Positions 37,460-47,066 are shown, counted from the first letter of the stretch. The stretch is DNA of 64,000 bases from Roseitranquillus sp963749675 (GCA_963749675.1 CAVVNT010000001.1:186001-250000); one strand, 5' to 3'. Notes: generated from the sequence alone by a model not told the origin. A program made the numbers and translations.

Positions 37460-39329
37460 GTGCGAAGACTTCTTTACACCACTGCGGCGTGTGCCGTCGG
37501 ATTTGCCGGTCAGGCGATCGCGAACGAGCAGCTGCTCTCGATGATGGATGATCCCGGTCAATGGGTCATCCAGACTGGCGACTACGCCAACACCCGCTAC
37601 TCCGAGCTCGACCAGATCAACCGCGACAACGTCGGCGATCTGCAGGTCGCTTGGAGCTTCTCGACCGGCGTGCTGCGCGGCCACGAGGGCGGACCGCTTG
37701 TCATCGACAACATGATGTACGTCCACACGCCGTTTCCGAACATCGTCTACGCTCTCGACCTGAACGACGACGGCCGGATCGTCTGGAAGTACGAGCCGAA
37801 GCAGGATCCGAACGTCATTCCGGTGATGTGCTGCGATACGGTCAACCGTGGCGTCGCCTATGCCAACGACACGATCTTCCTGCATCAGGCGGACACGACG
37901 GTCGTCGCGCTCGACGCGATGACGGGCGAGGTGAAGTGGACCGCCGTCAACGGCGACCCGACCAAGGGCGAGACCAACACCGCGACGGTGATGCCGGTCA
38001 AGGACAAGGTCATCGTCGGCATCTCGGGCGGCGAATTCGGCGTCCGCGGCCACGTCACTGCCTACGACATGGAGACGGGCGAGCAGGTCTGGCGCGCGTA
38101 TTCCACGGGCCCCGATGAAGAGATGCTGGTCGACCCCGAGAACACCATGGAACTCGGCAAGCCGGTCGGCGAGAACTCCTCGCTCGACAGCTGGGAAGGC
38201 GACCAGTGGCAGATCGGCGGCGGCACCACCTGGGGCTGGTACAGCTATGATCCCGAACTCGACCTGATCTACTACGGCACCGGCAACCCCTCGACCTGGA
38301 ACCCGGCGCAGCGCCCGGGCGACAACAAGTGGTCGATGACCATCTTCGCCCGCGACCCCGACGACGGGATGGCGAAGTGGGTCTACCAGATGACCCCGCA
38401 TGACGAGTGGGACTACGACGGCGTCAACGAGAACATCCTCGTCGATCAGGAGATCGACGGAGAGATGCGCAAGCTGCTCGTCCACTTCGACCGCAACGGT
38501 TTCGCCTACACCCTCGACCGGGAAACCGGCGAGCTGCTCGTGGCCGAGAAGTACGATCCCGCCGTCAACTGGGCGACCGAGGTCGTCATGGACCCCGAGA
38601 GCGGACCAGTACGGGCGTCCCGCAGGTCGTGGCCGAGTACTCGACCGAGCAGAACGGCGAAGACGTCAACTCGACCGGCATCTGCCCCGCCGCGCTCGGC
38701 ACCAAGGACCAGCAGCCGGCGGCGTTCTCGCCGAAGACCGGGCTGTTCTACGTCCCGACCAACCACGTCTGCATGGACTACGAGCCGTTCCGCGTGAGCT
38801 ACACCGCCGGCCAGCCCTATGTCGGCGCGACCCTGTCGATGTATCCGGCGCCGGACAGCCATGGCGGCATGGGCAACTTCATCGCCTGGGACGCCACGAC
38901 GGGCGAGATCAAGTGGTCGATCCCCGAGCAGTTCTCGGTCTGGTCGGGCGCGCTGGCGACCGCGGGCGACATCGTCTTCTACGGCACGCTCGAAGGCTAC
39001 CTGAAGGCGGTCGACGCCGAGACGGGCGACGAACTCTACAGGTTCAAGACCCCGTCGGGCATCATCGGCAACGTCATGACCTACGAGCATGACGGCCAGC
39101 AGTACGTCGCTGTCCTGTCGGGGATCGGCGGCTGGGCCGGCATCGGTCTCGCGGCCGGTCTGCTGATCCGGAGAACGACGGTCAATGGCATGACGCGGTG
39201 ACTGGAGGTCGCATGGAGACCGACGCGCACCGTGGACACTGCGGCCTGGGTGCGGTCGGCGGCTATGCGCGCTGAGCCGACTACACCGCCCTCGGCGGAC
39301 AGCTGACGGTGTTCGCCGTCCCGCAATGA
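37460..39329 (+). CDS. xoxF: PQQ-dependent methanol dehydrogenase XoxF, lanthanide type (several apparent indels)
   Basis: Periplasmic quinoprotein oxidising methanol to formaldehyde or formate, passing electrons to XoxG. GTG 37460 follows GGAGGGAGGACC; a signal peptide (LLYTTAACAVGFAGQAIA) precedes NEQLLSMMDDPGQWVIQTGD. The adjacent-cysteine ring VMCCDTVNRG and the motif HDEWDYDGVNENIL are present; the Asp two residues after the catalytic Asp (D-Y-D) marks the lanthanide enzymes, MxaF having Ala there. Indels: extra G near 38603 and extra C near 38620 (restoring ESDQYGRPQVVAEYST), a missing G near 39164 (restoring LLDPENDGQ), and a small indel at 39267-39279 inside GAVGGYA..DYTALGGQLTVF. Without correction the frame ends early at 39201. 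Confidence 0.9.
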
Positions 39330-39365
39330 CGGGGCACGGCGAGCACCGCGACCGACCGGAGTTCT

Positions 39366-39388
39366 GGCGGGCCGCCTTGTGGCCCGCC
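39366..39388 (+). other. Intercistronic hairpin between xoxF and xoxG
   Basis: GGCGGGCC and GGCCCGCC pair around a 7-base loop, with weaker outer pairing. It lies between the xoxF stop and the xoxG ribosome site (AGGGAG), so it may trim or attenuate the transcript, giving more xoxF than xoxG mRNA. Confidence 0.45.
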
Positions 39389-39417
39389 GGTCGTCTCCGG
39401 GACCCAGGGAGTACAAG

Positions 39418-39959
39418 ATGATGCGCAAGCAAGTCCTGTCGGCCGCCGCCTTTGGCGTGCTGGCAAATTTCGACGACAGCGCCACGCGCACAGGATGCAA
39501 AATTGCCGCCCGACGACCCCCGCATCGCCGTCGCCGAGGAGGAGGACGGCAGGTATTTCACGGAGGACGGCATCCCGACGTTTCAGATCGACGACGACAG
39601 GACCGTCGACTGGCTGACCTACTCGGGCTATCCGTCGCTATCATTCCGAGTGCCATGTCTGCCACGGGCCGGACGGCGAGGGGTCGTCCTACGCGCCGGC
39701 GCTGAAGAACTCCGCGGTCGACATGGACTACTACGACTTCTACTACGTGGTGGCGAACGGGCGTCAGAATGTCAACGCGGCGTCACAGAACGTCATGCCC
39801 GCGTTCGGCGACAACCTCAACGTCATGTGCTACCTCGATGACATCTACGTCTATCTCAAGGCGCGCGGCGCAGGCTACATTCCGCGCGGCCGGCCGCCCG
39901 AGCGCGAAAAGAAGACCGATGCGATCCGCGAAGCCGAGAATTCCTGCCTTGGCGTCTAG
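39418..39959 (+). CDS. xoxG: Cytochrome c of methanol oxidation, XoxG (two apparent frameshifts)
   Basis: Periplasmic electron acceptor of XoxF. Starts MMRKQVLSAAAFGVLA behind AGGGAG, with a signal peptide ending TAPRAQ, then DAKLPPDDPRIAVAEEEDGR. The heme site is ECHVCHGPDGEG (CxxCH codons at 39651-39665). The C-terminal part VMPAFGDNLNVMCYLDDIYV with YLKARGAGYIPRGRPP is typical of methanol-metabolism cytochromes and supplies the Met ligand. Breaks: AAA for AA at 39465-39467 (restoring VLAISTTAPRAQDAK) and CC for C at 39632-39633 (restoring SGYRRYHSECHVCH). Both +1. Corrected length 179 residues. Confidence 0.9.
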
Positions 39960-40773
39960 GGCCCTCGCTGCGCGTCTTGGTCCTGTTGGCCGCGGCGGCC
40001 GCGGCCCAGCGACATCGGACCTCGTGTCGCAGACGCCACTTCCGCGTCTGCGCCGATCCCGCCAACCTTGCCCGCGTCGCGCGAGGACGGCACCGGATAC
40101 GAAAACAGGATCGCCGAGCTCTTCGCCGACGAGCTCGGCCGGCCGGTCGAATACACTTGGTACCCGATGTCGACGGGATTCATCCGCCGCACGCTCGCCG
40201 CCAATGAGTGCGACGTCGTCATCGGATTTACCCAGGGTCATGAGATGGTCCAGAACACGAACCACTGGATGACCTCGGCCTTCGTGTTCATCGCGCCCGA
40301 GGATGGCGATCTCGCCGACGTCACGGAGCTGTCGGACCCAAGCCTGAAGGGCAAGCGCATCGGCATCGTCGCCGGGACGCCGCCGGCGACGCACATGGCT
40401 GCGTACGGGCTGAGTGCCGACGCGAAGAGCTATCCGCTCTTCGTCGATCGCCGCTACAATTCTCCCGCCGAGACGATGCTGGACGATCTCGAGGCGGGAG
40501 AGATCGACGCCGCGATCCTCTGGGGGCCCGATCGGAGGTCCGCTGGTCAAGACCGACCATCCCGACTTCAAGGTTACGCCGCTCCTCCACGAGCAGCAAC
40601 TGCCCCGCATGTTCTATCGCATCACGATGGGCGTGCGGCGCGGCGAGGATGCGTGGAAGCGCGAGCTCAACAGCCTGATCCGGCGCAATCAGGGCGAGAT
40701 CGACGCGATCCTGACGGAGGCGGGCGTGCCGATCCTCACCGACATGGGTACCGAGCTGAAAAGCGTGGAGTGA
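39919..40773 (+). CDS. xoxJ: XoxJ-like periplasmic binding protein (about three apparent frameshifts)
   Basis: Quinoprotein-associated periplasmic substrate-binding-fold protein, thought to help activate XoxF. Recognisable blocks: LRVLVLLAAAAAAQ (leader), FRVCADPANLPAS, YENRIAELFADELGRPVEYT, GKRIGIVAGTPPATHMAAYG, AGEIDAAILWGP and HPDFKVTPLLHEQQLPRMFY. Breaks: one in the leader region (39970-40000, not resolved), TT for T at 40068-40069 (restoring ANLPASREDG), GGGGG for GGGG at 40522-40526 (restoring WGPIGGPLVKTD). The proposed ATG 39919 overlaps the end of xoxG; the exact start is uncertain. Confidence 0.83.
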
Positions 40774-41316
40774 TGCGCAGCGTGGCTGCTCCTCGCGGCG
40801 GCGGCGTTGTTCCCGACGGTTGCATTGGCTGGCGTCGCCGAGCCCGAAGGCTATCGCGGTGAGCCTTATCGCGCACCGGTACCGGAAACGCTTGCCGGCG
40901 CCACCGTCATCGACAGCGAGGCTGCGCATCGGATGTGGCGCGATGGAGAAGCGCTGTTCGTCGACGTGCTGCCCCGGGCGCCCAAGCCCGCCAATCTGCC
41001 GGAGGGCACGATATGGCGCCAACCGCCCCGAGCCTCCATCCCGGGTGCGGTATGGCTCCCGAACGTCGGTTACGCGGCCTTGGCGGACATCGACGACCGC
41101 TATTTCCGAGCGGCGCTTGAGGTGGCGACTGGCCACGATGCCGCCCACCCCGTCGTGTTCTTCTGTCTCGATGATTGCTGGATGTCGTGGAACGCAGCCA
41201 AGCGCGCACTGGCCGACTACGGCTACACCGCCGTGTACTGGTACCCCGAGGGCACCGACGGATGGGTCTTCGAGGACCATCCGACCGCGATGATCAGCCC
41301 GGTGCCGCGCCCGTGA
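40773..41316 (+). CDS. Rhodanese-like PQQ-catabolism-associated CxxxCW protein (one apparent frameshift)
   Basis: About 180 residues, secreted (leader WLLLAAAALFPTVALAG). The core has VIDSEAAHRMWRDGEALFVD, IPGAVWLPNVG and the active-loop FFCLDDCWMSWNAAKRALAD, the Cys-x3-Cys-Trp motif that defines this family beside quinoprotein dehydrogenases. The ATG overlaps the xoxJ stop (TGATG). One extra base near 40781 separates the ATG from the leader; removing a G gives MRSWLLLAAAALF. The job is unknown, possibly thiol chemistry during XoxF/XoxG maturation. Confidence 0.88.
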
Positions 41317-41510
41317 TCTCGGATTCCGGAAGGGGTCCGTCGGGTTGTGCGCGAGTGCCCGGTATCGGCCATCGTCGTCGCTACCACCGCTCCTGGAGGC
41401 GACAAGGCGGGATCGATGATGATGATCGCGCGCGTGCCGTCCGACGCGGATGCCGCCACGGCCCTCCCGGGGACGTGGTCACAGAACGGCACGAGCGACC
41501 GCAGGTTCGC

Positions 41511-42008
41511 TCACCCTTCTTCGAAGAAATGGCGATTGAGTATGTAGCGCATTCCGCGCTGCCAGGAGTCGTCGGTGTTCGAGCGGATGTCGACGGCGAG
41601 GGCGCGGATAGCACCCTGCCGCTCGACGTCCCGCATCACGAGGTTCATCGACAGGATGAGGTTGGACACCTTCTGAACCTCGCCAACGAGCGCGTAGTCC
41701 GCCCCGAGTTCTTCTGCCATCCTCAGGTCGCAGCCGTTGCAGTCGGCGGGGTTCGTGGTGCGGTCGAGCTCCTCCGCCACCGGCGCGAGGTCGACGAAGT
41801 CGAAGCCCTCCGCCTCGAAGCGGTCGGCGACGACTTCCTGGAGCATGTCGATCCGCGCCGCTTCATCTTCCCGGGCGCCGAAGTAGGCACCCTCAGTGGA
41901 AGTGTCGATGAAGTGAATGCCGAAGAAGGCGACCTCCGCCCCCTGTTTCAGCGGCTCAAGCGCCGCAGCCGGCGTCGCGAGGAGAAGTAGGAACGCAATC
42001 AACCTCAT
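41511..42008 (-). CDS. Periplasmic DUF2380/DUF3280-like protein
   Basis: A 165-residue secreted protein: leader MRLIAFLLLLATPAAA, then LEPLKQGAEVAFFGIHFIDT and ARIDMLQEVVADRFEAEGFD. A cysteine pair occurs in ADCNGCDLRMAEELGADYAL, and the second half reads VGEVQKVSNLILSMNLVMRD. Small proteins of this type are recurrent in PQQ-methanol gene clusters, but the biochemical role is not known. It is transcribed away from the ABC transporter genes, the 182-bp gap presumably holding both promoters. Intact. Confidence 0.78.
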   Translation of the reverse strand: MRLIAFLLLLATPAAALEPLKQGAEVAFFGIHFIDTSTEGAYFGAREDEAARIDMLQEVVADRFEAEGFDFVDLAPVAEELDRTTNPADCNGCDLRMAEELGADYALVGEVQKVSNLILSMNLVMRDVERQGAIRALAVDIRSNTDDSWQRGMRYILNRHFFEEG

Positions 42009-42190
42009 GGTTCGAGACTAGACGCAGACCAGCCCGCGTCAATTGGGTCGCGCAGGGTGGTGGACCAGCGGACATGGGCCTTGCGGTTGCGAAGCCATGA
42101 GGGGGATACCTCGTAAGATCCGGGACGGCGCAGGACGTCCCGGAAGAAGAATGACCGTGCCGGGCGTGCGCGGATAGGGAGGAGAATGCC

Positions 42191-43162
42191 ATGACGTATT
42201 TCGGAAAGCTCGCAGGCAGCGTATTTGCTATGGCGATTGCAGGCGCCGCTGCGGCGCAGGACCTGCCGGTCATCCGCGCGGCGACGCTGGAGACCGGGAC
42301 TCTGAACTGGGAATTGCAGACGATCATCCAGAACGGTCTCGACGAAGCCAACGGCTTCCAGCTCGAGGCGCAAGGCTACGCCGACAATCCCGCGACGCGG
42401 ATCGCGCTCGAGGGGGGCGAGGCCGACATCGCAGTCGCGGACTGGATCTGGGTCGCCCGCCAGCGCGCGGCGGGCAAGGACTACGTCGCGATCCCCTATT
42501 CGACCGCCGTGGGGGGATTGGTCGTTCGGGAGGATAGCGACGCGCAGACGCTGGAGGATCTCAAAGGCAGGGACATCGGCATCGCGGGCGGGCCTCTCGA
42601 CAAGTCCTGGTTGATCCTGCGGGCCTATTCCCAACAGGAATACGGCTTCGACCTCGCCGACGAGACGGAGCAGGTCTTCGGCGCGCCGCCCCTGATCATG
42701 CAGACCGCGCTGCAGGGCGACACGGCCGGCGCGATCAACTTCTGGCACTACCTCGCCCGCATGAGGGCCGCGGGAATGCGCGAGCTCATGAGCGTCACCG
42801 AGGCGGCCGAGGCGCTGGGCCTCGACCCGAACACGCCGCTTCTGACCTACTACATGAAAGGCGACTGGGCCGAGGAGCATCCCGAGCTGGTCCAGGGCCT
42901 CTACCGCGCCTCGCGCCAGGCCAAGGAGCTCCTCGCTGAGGACGCTGCGTGGGGCGGCATCAGCGACCTGGTCGGCGCGAAGGACGACGCCGAGTTCGCT
43001 GCACTGCAGGAAGGATACCGCCAGGGCATTCCCAAGGAAGGGGCGGTCGACCATGACGCAGCAGAGCGCATGCTGGAGGTGATGGCCGATCTCGGCGGCG
43101 AGGAACTCGTGGGCGAGGCCACGTCGGTCCCCGAAGGTCTGTTCGTCGACGTGGCAGAGTAG
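42191..43162 (+). CDS. NitT/TauT-type ABC transporter substrate-binding protein
   Basis: A 323-residue periplasmic protein with leader FGKLAGSVFAMAIAGAAAAQ. The mature part LPVIRAATLETGTLNWELQT, GYADNPATRIALEGGEADIA and LKGRDIGIAGGPLDKSWLIL has the SsuA/THI5-like fold. It is the first gene of an SBP-permease-ATPase operon (one base between stop and next ATG). Relatives occur next to xoxF in Rhodobacteraceae, so the ligand may be a cofactor or metal complex for methanol oxidation, or a C1 compound; this is inference. Confidence 0.87.
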   Translation: MTYFGKLAGSVFAMAIAGAAAAQDLPVIRAATLETGTLNWELQTIIQNGLDEANGFQLEAQGYADNPATRIALEGGEADIAVADWIWVARQRAAGKDYVAIPYSTAVGGLVVREDSDAQTLEDLKGRDIGIAGGPLDKSWLILRAYSQQEYGFDLADETEQVFGAPPLIMQTALQGDTAGAINFWHYLARMRAAGMRELMSVTEAAEALGLDPNTPLLTYYMKGDWAEEHPELVQGLYRASRQAKELLAEDAAWGGISDLVGAKDDAEFAALQEGYRQGIPKEGAVDHDAAERMLEVMADLGGEELVGEATSVPEGLFVDVAE

Positions 43163-43163
43163 C

Positions 43164-43914
43164 ATGGGCCGAGACGCGGCAGCGCGCGCGCTATCGCTCG
43201 TCGCGCTTCTCGGTCTCTGGGTGGTGGCGTCGGCGCTGACTGCCGACCCCACGATCCTGCCGGCGCCGTGGGAGCTCGTCGCCCCCGCCATCAAGCACAT
43301 CGCATCGGGGGAGTTGCCCTATCACCTGTGGCAGACGCTGGTCCGGGTGGCGTGGGCCTTCGTCCTGGCGATGTCTCTCGGCGTCGCGATCGGATATGCG
43401 ATGGGGACGGTACCGTGCGGTCGACCGCTGGCTGGACCCCTGGCTTGTGGTCTTTCTCAACCTCCCGGCGCTCGTTCTGATCGTGCTCTGCTATCTCTGG
43501 ATCGGCCTGAACGAGACGGCCGCGATCGCCGCGGTGACGCTGAACAAGGTGCCGAACGTCGTGACCGTCGTGCGCGAGGGCGCGAGAGCGCTCGACCCCG
43601 AGCTCAACGCGATGGCCCGTGTCTACCGGATGTCGACGGCGGCACGGCTGCACCATGTCGTTCTGCCGCAACTCGCCCCGTACATCGCGGCGGCGGCGCG
43701 TGGCGGCATCGCGCTGATCTGGAAGATCGTGCTGGTGGTGGAGTTCCTCGGCCGGTCGACCGGGATCGGCTTCAAGATACACCTCTACTTCCAGCTCTTC
43801 GACGTCCGGATGGTGCTGGTCTACGCCCTGTCGTTCGTCGCCGTCATGCTGGTCGTGGAAATGGCGCTCCTCCAGCCGTGGGAGAGGCGGGTCCGTCGCT
43901 GGCGCACGGCATGA
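43164..43914 (+). CDS. ABC transporter permease, NitT/TauT type (one apparent frameshift)
   Basis: Inner-membrane permease with about six helices: LSLVALLGLWVVASALT, the N-terminal PAPWELVAPAIKHIASGELP, then LVRVAWAFVLAMSLGVAIGY, and after the break LVVFLNLPALVLIVLCYLWI with the EAA loop GARALDPELNAMARVY and VVLPQLAPYIAAAARGGIAL. One extra A at 43407 (GGGGACGG for GGGGCGG) shifts the frame; removal gives GYAMGRYRAVDRWLDPW. Corrected length 249 residues. Its TGA overlaps the ATPase ATG. Confidence 0.9.
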
Positions 43915-44502
43915 CCCGCGTAGATGTGCGGCGAAAGGCGTTCGGCGCCACTGAGGTGCTGCGCGACGTTTGCCTCGAGCTGGCCGCTGGGGAGCGGGTT
44001 GCCGTCCTTGGGCCATCGGGGGTTGGCAAGTCCACGCTCCTGAGGATCGTCGCTGGGATCGACCGCGACTTCGAGGGAGAGGTCGCGCGCCCGGAGGAGA
44101 CGGCCATCGTCTTTCAGGAGCCGACGCTTCTGCGATGGCGTAGCGTTCTCCAGAACCTCACCCTGACCAATCCACATGTGTCGGAGCATGAAGCGCGCGC
44201 GATGCTGGCCAAGCGTGGGGCTGGCCGGGAAGGCCGAGGACTTCCCCGGACAGCTTTCGCTCGGGCAGCAGCGACGGGTCGCGCTGGCGCGGGCCTTCGT
44301 CGGCGTGCCTCAGCTGCTCGTCCTCGACGAGCCGTTCGTGTCGCTCGATGCCGAGACCGCCGAGGAGATGATGGCCTTGACTGAGGCGCTGATCATGGAT
44401 GCGCATCCCAGCGTCCTTCTCGTCACCCACGAGGAAAAGGAGGCGCGGCGCCTTGGCGACCGCATCGTCCGGCTCAAGGGAAATCCGGCGACGATCGCTT
44501 AG
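43911..44502 (+). CDS. ABC transporter ATP-binding protein, NitT/TauT type (one apparent frameshift)
   Basis: A short 196-residue ATPase. Walker A VLGPSGVGKSTLLRIVAG, Q-loop AIVFQEPTLLRW, signature FPGQLSLGQQRRVALARAF (LSLGQ where LSGGQ is usual), Walker B LLVLDEPFVSLDAE and switch His in VLLVTHEEKEARRLGD. The frame breaks at 44211-44212, AA for A; removal gives MLASVGLAGKAEDFPGQ. ATG 43911 overlaps the permease stop. About 50 residues shorter than SsuB/TauB because the C-terminal region ends early at NPATIA. Confidence 0.9.
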
Positions 44503-44721
44503 GTCCATCGCTCATGTATGTGGCGACGTGGTGCCGCATCGCCGAGTTCGTAGGCGGATGCGTTGGTATCTGGGCTTTTAAGCAAGTCTCGAACCGTCGT
44601 GCTTGACCCTGCTGCGTTGCGGCATTGGCTCGCCGAAGGCGCCCCGACGGCTCCGTTCGCTGGACGGTGATATGGCTCGACGGACCTTGCAGGGGCCCAG
44701 GCATCAGAAGGTCCAACTGCC

Positions 44722-44922
44722 ATGACTGAGTTGTTCTTCGTCGTCTGCCTCGCCACGTCGCCCGACGTCTGCGAGCAGCAGTCACTGCACTACCCGAACC
44801 TCAATGCTCGCGCATGTCTCTTTCAGGCGCAGCCGCAATTGGCGCGCTGGGCCAATGAGCATCCGGGCTGGGAGGTCGAGCGGTGGTCCTGCCGCGTGGC
44901 GGGGCAAAGCCATGACGCCTGA
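44722..44922 (+). CDS. Small cysteine-containing protein of unknown function
   Basis: A 66-residue product starting MTELFFVVCLATSPDVCEQQ, with four cysteines and three tryptophans (EHPGWEVERWSCRVAG near the end). No ribosome site better than GGTCC is seen, and no family is recognised. The Cys/Trp-rich, non-repetitive composition and lack of overlap with anything else favour a real gene. Its location between the ABC operon and two secreted proteins suggests a link to methanol oxidation. Confidence 0.55.
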   Translation: MTELFFVVCLATSPDVCEQQSLHYPNLNARACLFQAQPQLARWANEHPGWEVERWSCRVAGQSHDA

Positions 44923-44991
44923 CCTGGTGGACACTGGCGCGGGGCCGGGGCATCACTGAACGCAGTCGATCATGACCTTGAAAGGAGGCGG

Positions 44992-45612
44992 ATGATACGC
45001 GCTACCGCCGCACTGATTGTTTCGCTCGTTCTCGGGTCAGCCGCCGCGATGGCGGAGACCGCGTTCGAGATGACATTCCGCTCCGGAACGCTCGACGCGT
45101 TCGATGCAGGCGACGAGCTTCGGTATCAGAGCATTGTCTCCGGGACGAGGGGCGACGAGGAAGTGCGGGCGATGGTGGCCGTTCGGCTCTCCGAGGATGG
45201 CGTTGCCGCGCTGGAGCAGTCGGAGGCTGGGGATACGGAGCGTCCATTGGGCCGGTTCGATGCCAGCGTCGGCAACCCCGTGGCGATGTTCTTCCTGGAG
45301 CGCACCATTCGAACCATCGCCGAAGCGACCGGTGGGAGTGGCTTCTATCTCCGCAACCGGATCAAGGATGCCCTGCGCGCACCCGAGCAGGTTCAGACCG
45401 TCGAGGTCGACTGGAATGGCGAGCGGATCGAGGCAACCGAGGTCGTTCTCGCTCCGTTCGATTTAGACCCCAACCGGGCCCGCCTCGGCCGCTTCGGCGA
45501 TCTTCGTATCCGGCTCGTCATGGGAGAGGACGTGCCCGGCTGGTACTACGCTCTGCGGGCCGACGCGGAGGGTTTTGGGTCGACCCTCTCGCTGGCCGAG
45601 GTAGACGGATGA
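44992..45612 (+). CDS. Secreted protein of unknown function in the xox region
   Basis: A 206-residue protein behind AAAGGAGG. Leader MIRATAALIVSLVLGSAAAM is cut after AMA; the mature chain starts ETAFEMTFRSGTLDAFDAGD and contains NPVAMFFLERTIRTIAEATG and GDLRIRLVMGEDVPGWYYAL. No cysteines, beta-rich. No family recognised. It overlaps the next gene by four bases (ATGA), so the two are an operon and probably work together in the periplasm. Confidence 0.78.
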   Translation: MIRATAALIVSLVLGSAAAMAETAFEMTFRSGTLDAFDAGDELRYQSIVSGTRGDEEVRAMVAVRLSEDGVAALEQSEAGDTERPLGRFDASVGNPVAMFFLERTIRTIAEATGGSGFYLRNRIKDALRAPEQVQTVEVDWNGERIEATEVVLAPFDLDPNRARLGRFGDLRIRLVMGEDVPGWYYALRADAEGFGSTLSLAEVDG

Positions 45613-45959
45613 TGCGGATGCTGGGGCTGCTGCTCGTGCTGGCCGGCAGCGGAGCCGCCGCGCAGGATCTCGCGGCGCGGCTGAACGACTATCCGACGGC
45701 GGCGCGCGCCGATTATGTATTCGGATGCATGGCCTCCAACGGGCAGACGCGTCTGAAGCTCCAGCAATGCTCCTGCTCGATTGATATGATTGCGTCGATT
45801 CTCCCGTATGAGGAGTACGTGGATGCCGAAACCGTCCTCTCGCTGCGCCTCGAGGGCGGAGAACGCATGTCTCTCTTCCGTGACACTGCCTTGGCAAACA
45901 ACATCGTGGCCGAGCTGAGGCGCGCCCAGGCCGAGGCGGAGATCCTCTGCTTCCAATAG
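45609..45959 (+). CDS. Small secreted cysteine protein of unknown function
   Basis: A 116-residue protein. Leader MRMLGLLLVLAGSGAAAQ, then DLAARLNDYPTAARADYVFG, CMASNGQTRLKLQQCSCSID and a C-terminal helix ending EAEILCFQ. Four cysteines (CM, C-S-C, C-F) suggest disulfides. The YVFGCM..QCSCSID pattern is familiar from small proteins beside PQQ dehydrogenases, but I cannot name the family. Converges with the SoxYZ-like gene, stop codons four bases apart. Confidence 0.75.
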   Translation: MMRMLGLLLVLAGSGAAAQDLAARLNDYPTAARADYVFGCMASNGQTRLKLQQCSCSIDMIASILPYEEYVDAETVLSLRLEGGERMSLFRDTALANNIVAELRRAQAEAEILCFQ

Positions 45960-45962
45960 GCG

Positions 45963-46757
45963 TCAGGATCCTGCCGGCTTGGGCATCACCTGGCGGAACA
46001 CGTTGCCTTCGGTATCGTGCGCCTCGACCGTGATCTCCGCCGCTCCGTTGTCGGTATAGTCGAAGCGGAACACCGGGTTCTCTGAGATCGAGATGCCGCC
46101 CTCCAGCTTGAACAGCAGGTCTTCGCCCTGCCGAACTTCAAGGAAGTCGATGAAGTGGGGTGGAATGAAGAGCTGTGTCATCTGGTCCCGCTGCAGGCCC
46201 GAATAGTTCGGGTGCCGGATCATCACTTGTGCCTCGCGTCGGCCGGGCTCAGGGTCATCGAAGTGGCGCAAACGGATGTCGCCCATGCCCGCCAAGGCCG
46301 CCTCGGGATCGCGCGTCGCCGGCGCGGAGCAGCCGCCCGACGCGCGCACGAAAGCCCCCGCCATGTAATCGCCGCTGTCAGTCTCGGCGACGGCCCTGAC
46401 GTTGGAATACTGGTCGACCCGTATGCGCGTCTCGAACCGGAGGGGCGCCATCGCCGCGCCGAATTCGATCGTTGCGGCGACTGGTGCAGGGTTCTCGTCC
46501 ACGACCAGCGTCACCTTGCGGATCGCCTCCTCGCCGTCCTGTCGGATCTCCACGGGAACGGTGGCGGCATCATTTGCACGAAACGGCGCCTCGAGCGAAA
46601 CCACACCATCGCCCGTCTCGGGAACGATGTCGCCAATGATGACGTCCCGCAAGTAGTCCCATGCATCGCTCTGGACGAGCGGATTGTCCCGGTCGGCGAA
46701 CGACGCAGATGCTGACGCCGATACCAGGACGGCGACGATGAGAGCGCGAGTTCTCAT
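45963..46757 (-). CDS. Quinoprotein dehydrogenase-associated SoxYZ-like carrier protein
   Basis: A 264-residue secreted fusion of a SoxY-like and a SoxZ-like domain. After the leader LIVAVLVSASASASFA and DAWDYLRDVIIGDI, the SoxY part contains ATVPVEIRQDG and ends near ASGGCSAPATRDPEA, where the cysteine corresponds to the swinging carrier Cys; the SoxZ part reads QVMIRHPNYSGLQRDQMTQL and EGGISISENPVFRFDY. This fused form is a recognised companion of quinoprotein dehydrogenases and is distinct from sulfur oxidation. It sits at the far end of the xox region, in opposite orientation. Confidence 0.92.
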   Translation of the reverse strand: MRTRALIVAVLVSASASASFADRDNPLVQSDAWDYLRDVIIGDIVPETGDGVVSLEAPFRANDAATVPVEIRQDGEEAIRKVTLVVDENPAPVAATIEFGAAMAPLRFETRIRVDQYSNVRAVAETDSGDYMAGAFVRASGGCSAPATRDPEAALAGMGDIRLRHFDDPEPGRREAQVMIRHPNYSGLQRDQMTQLFIPPHFIDFLEVRQGEDLLFKLEGGISISENPVFRFDYTDNGAAEITVEAHDTEGNVFRQVMPKPAGS

Positions 46758-47066
46758 GTGGTTCTCCCTCTAGCCTTCACTCGAAGCCTAGCATGTCGAA
46801 GACAGTCATCACGTCAAAATGTCGTTGATGTGTCGAGTGGACCAGGTTCAGCCGGTCTCTGTTCTCCGTTCTGGTTGAAGACAGAATCAAGAGAAAACGC
46901 TTGGGTTGCATCTCCAAGGTTTGCAGAATGATCGCGGCGAGCGTTGCGTAAGCCTTCCTTAAACGGCGTCGCGCATGGTCGCCGGGGCGCCGGACCGGAG
47001 GCAAGGGCACCTGGCAAGTTGACGGATGGACGATTCCGATCGGTGACAAGCGCGGCTTTGAGAAAA
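46758..47066. promoter_or_regulatory. Intergenic region between SoxYZ-like gene and histidine kinase
   Basis: Divergent spacer of 309 bp that must hold both promoters. An open frame from 46944 is in frame with the kinase and could extend its N-terminus by 41 residues, but it is Arg/Gly-rich and without a ribosome site. No clear operator was found. Confidence 0.4.
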
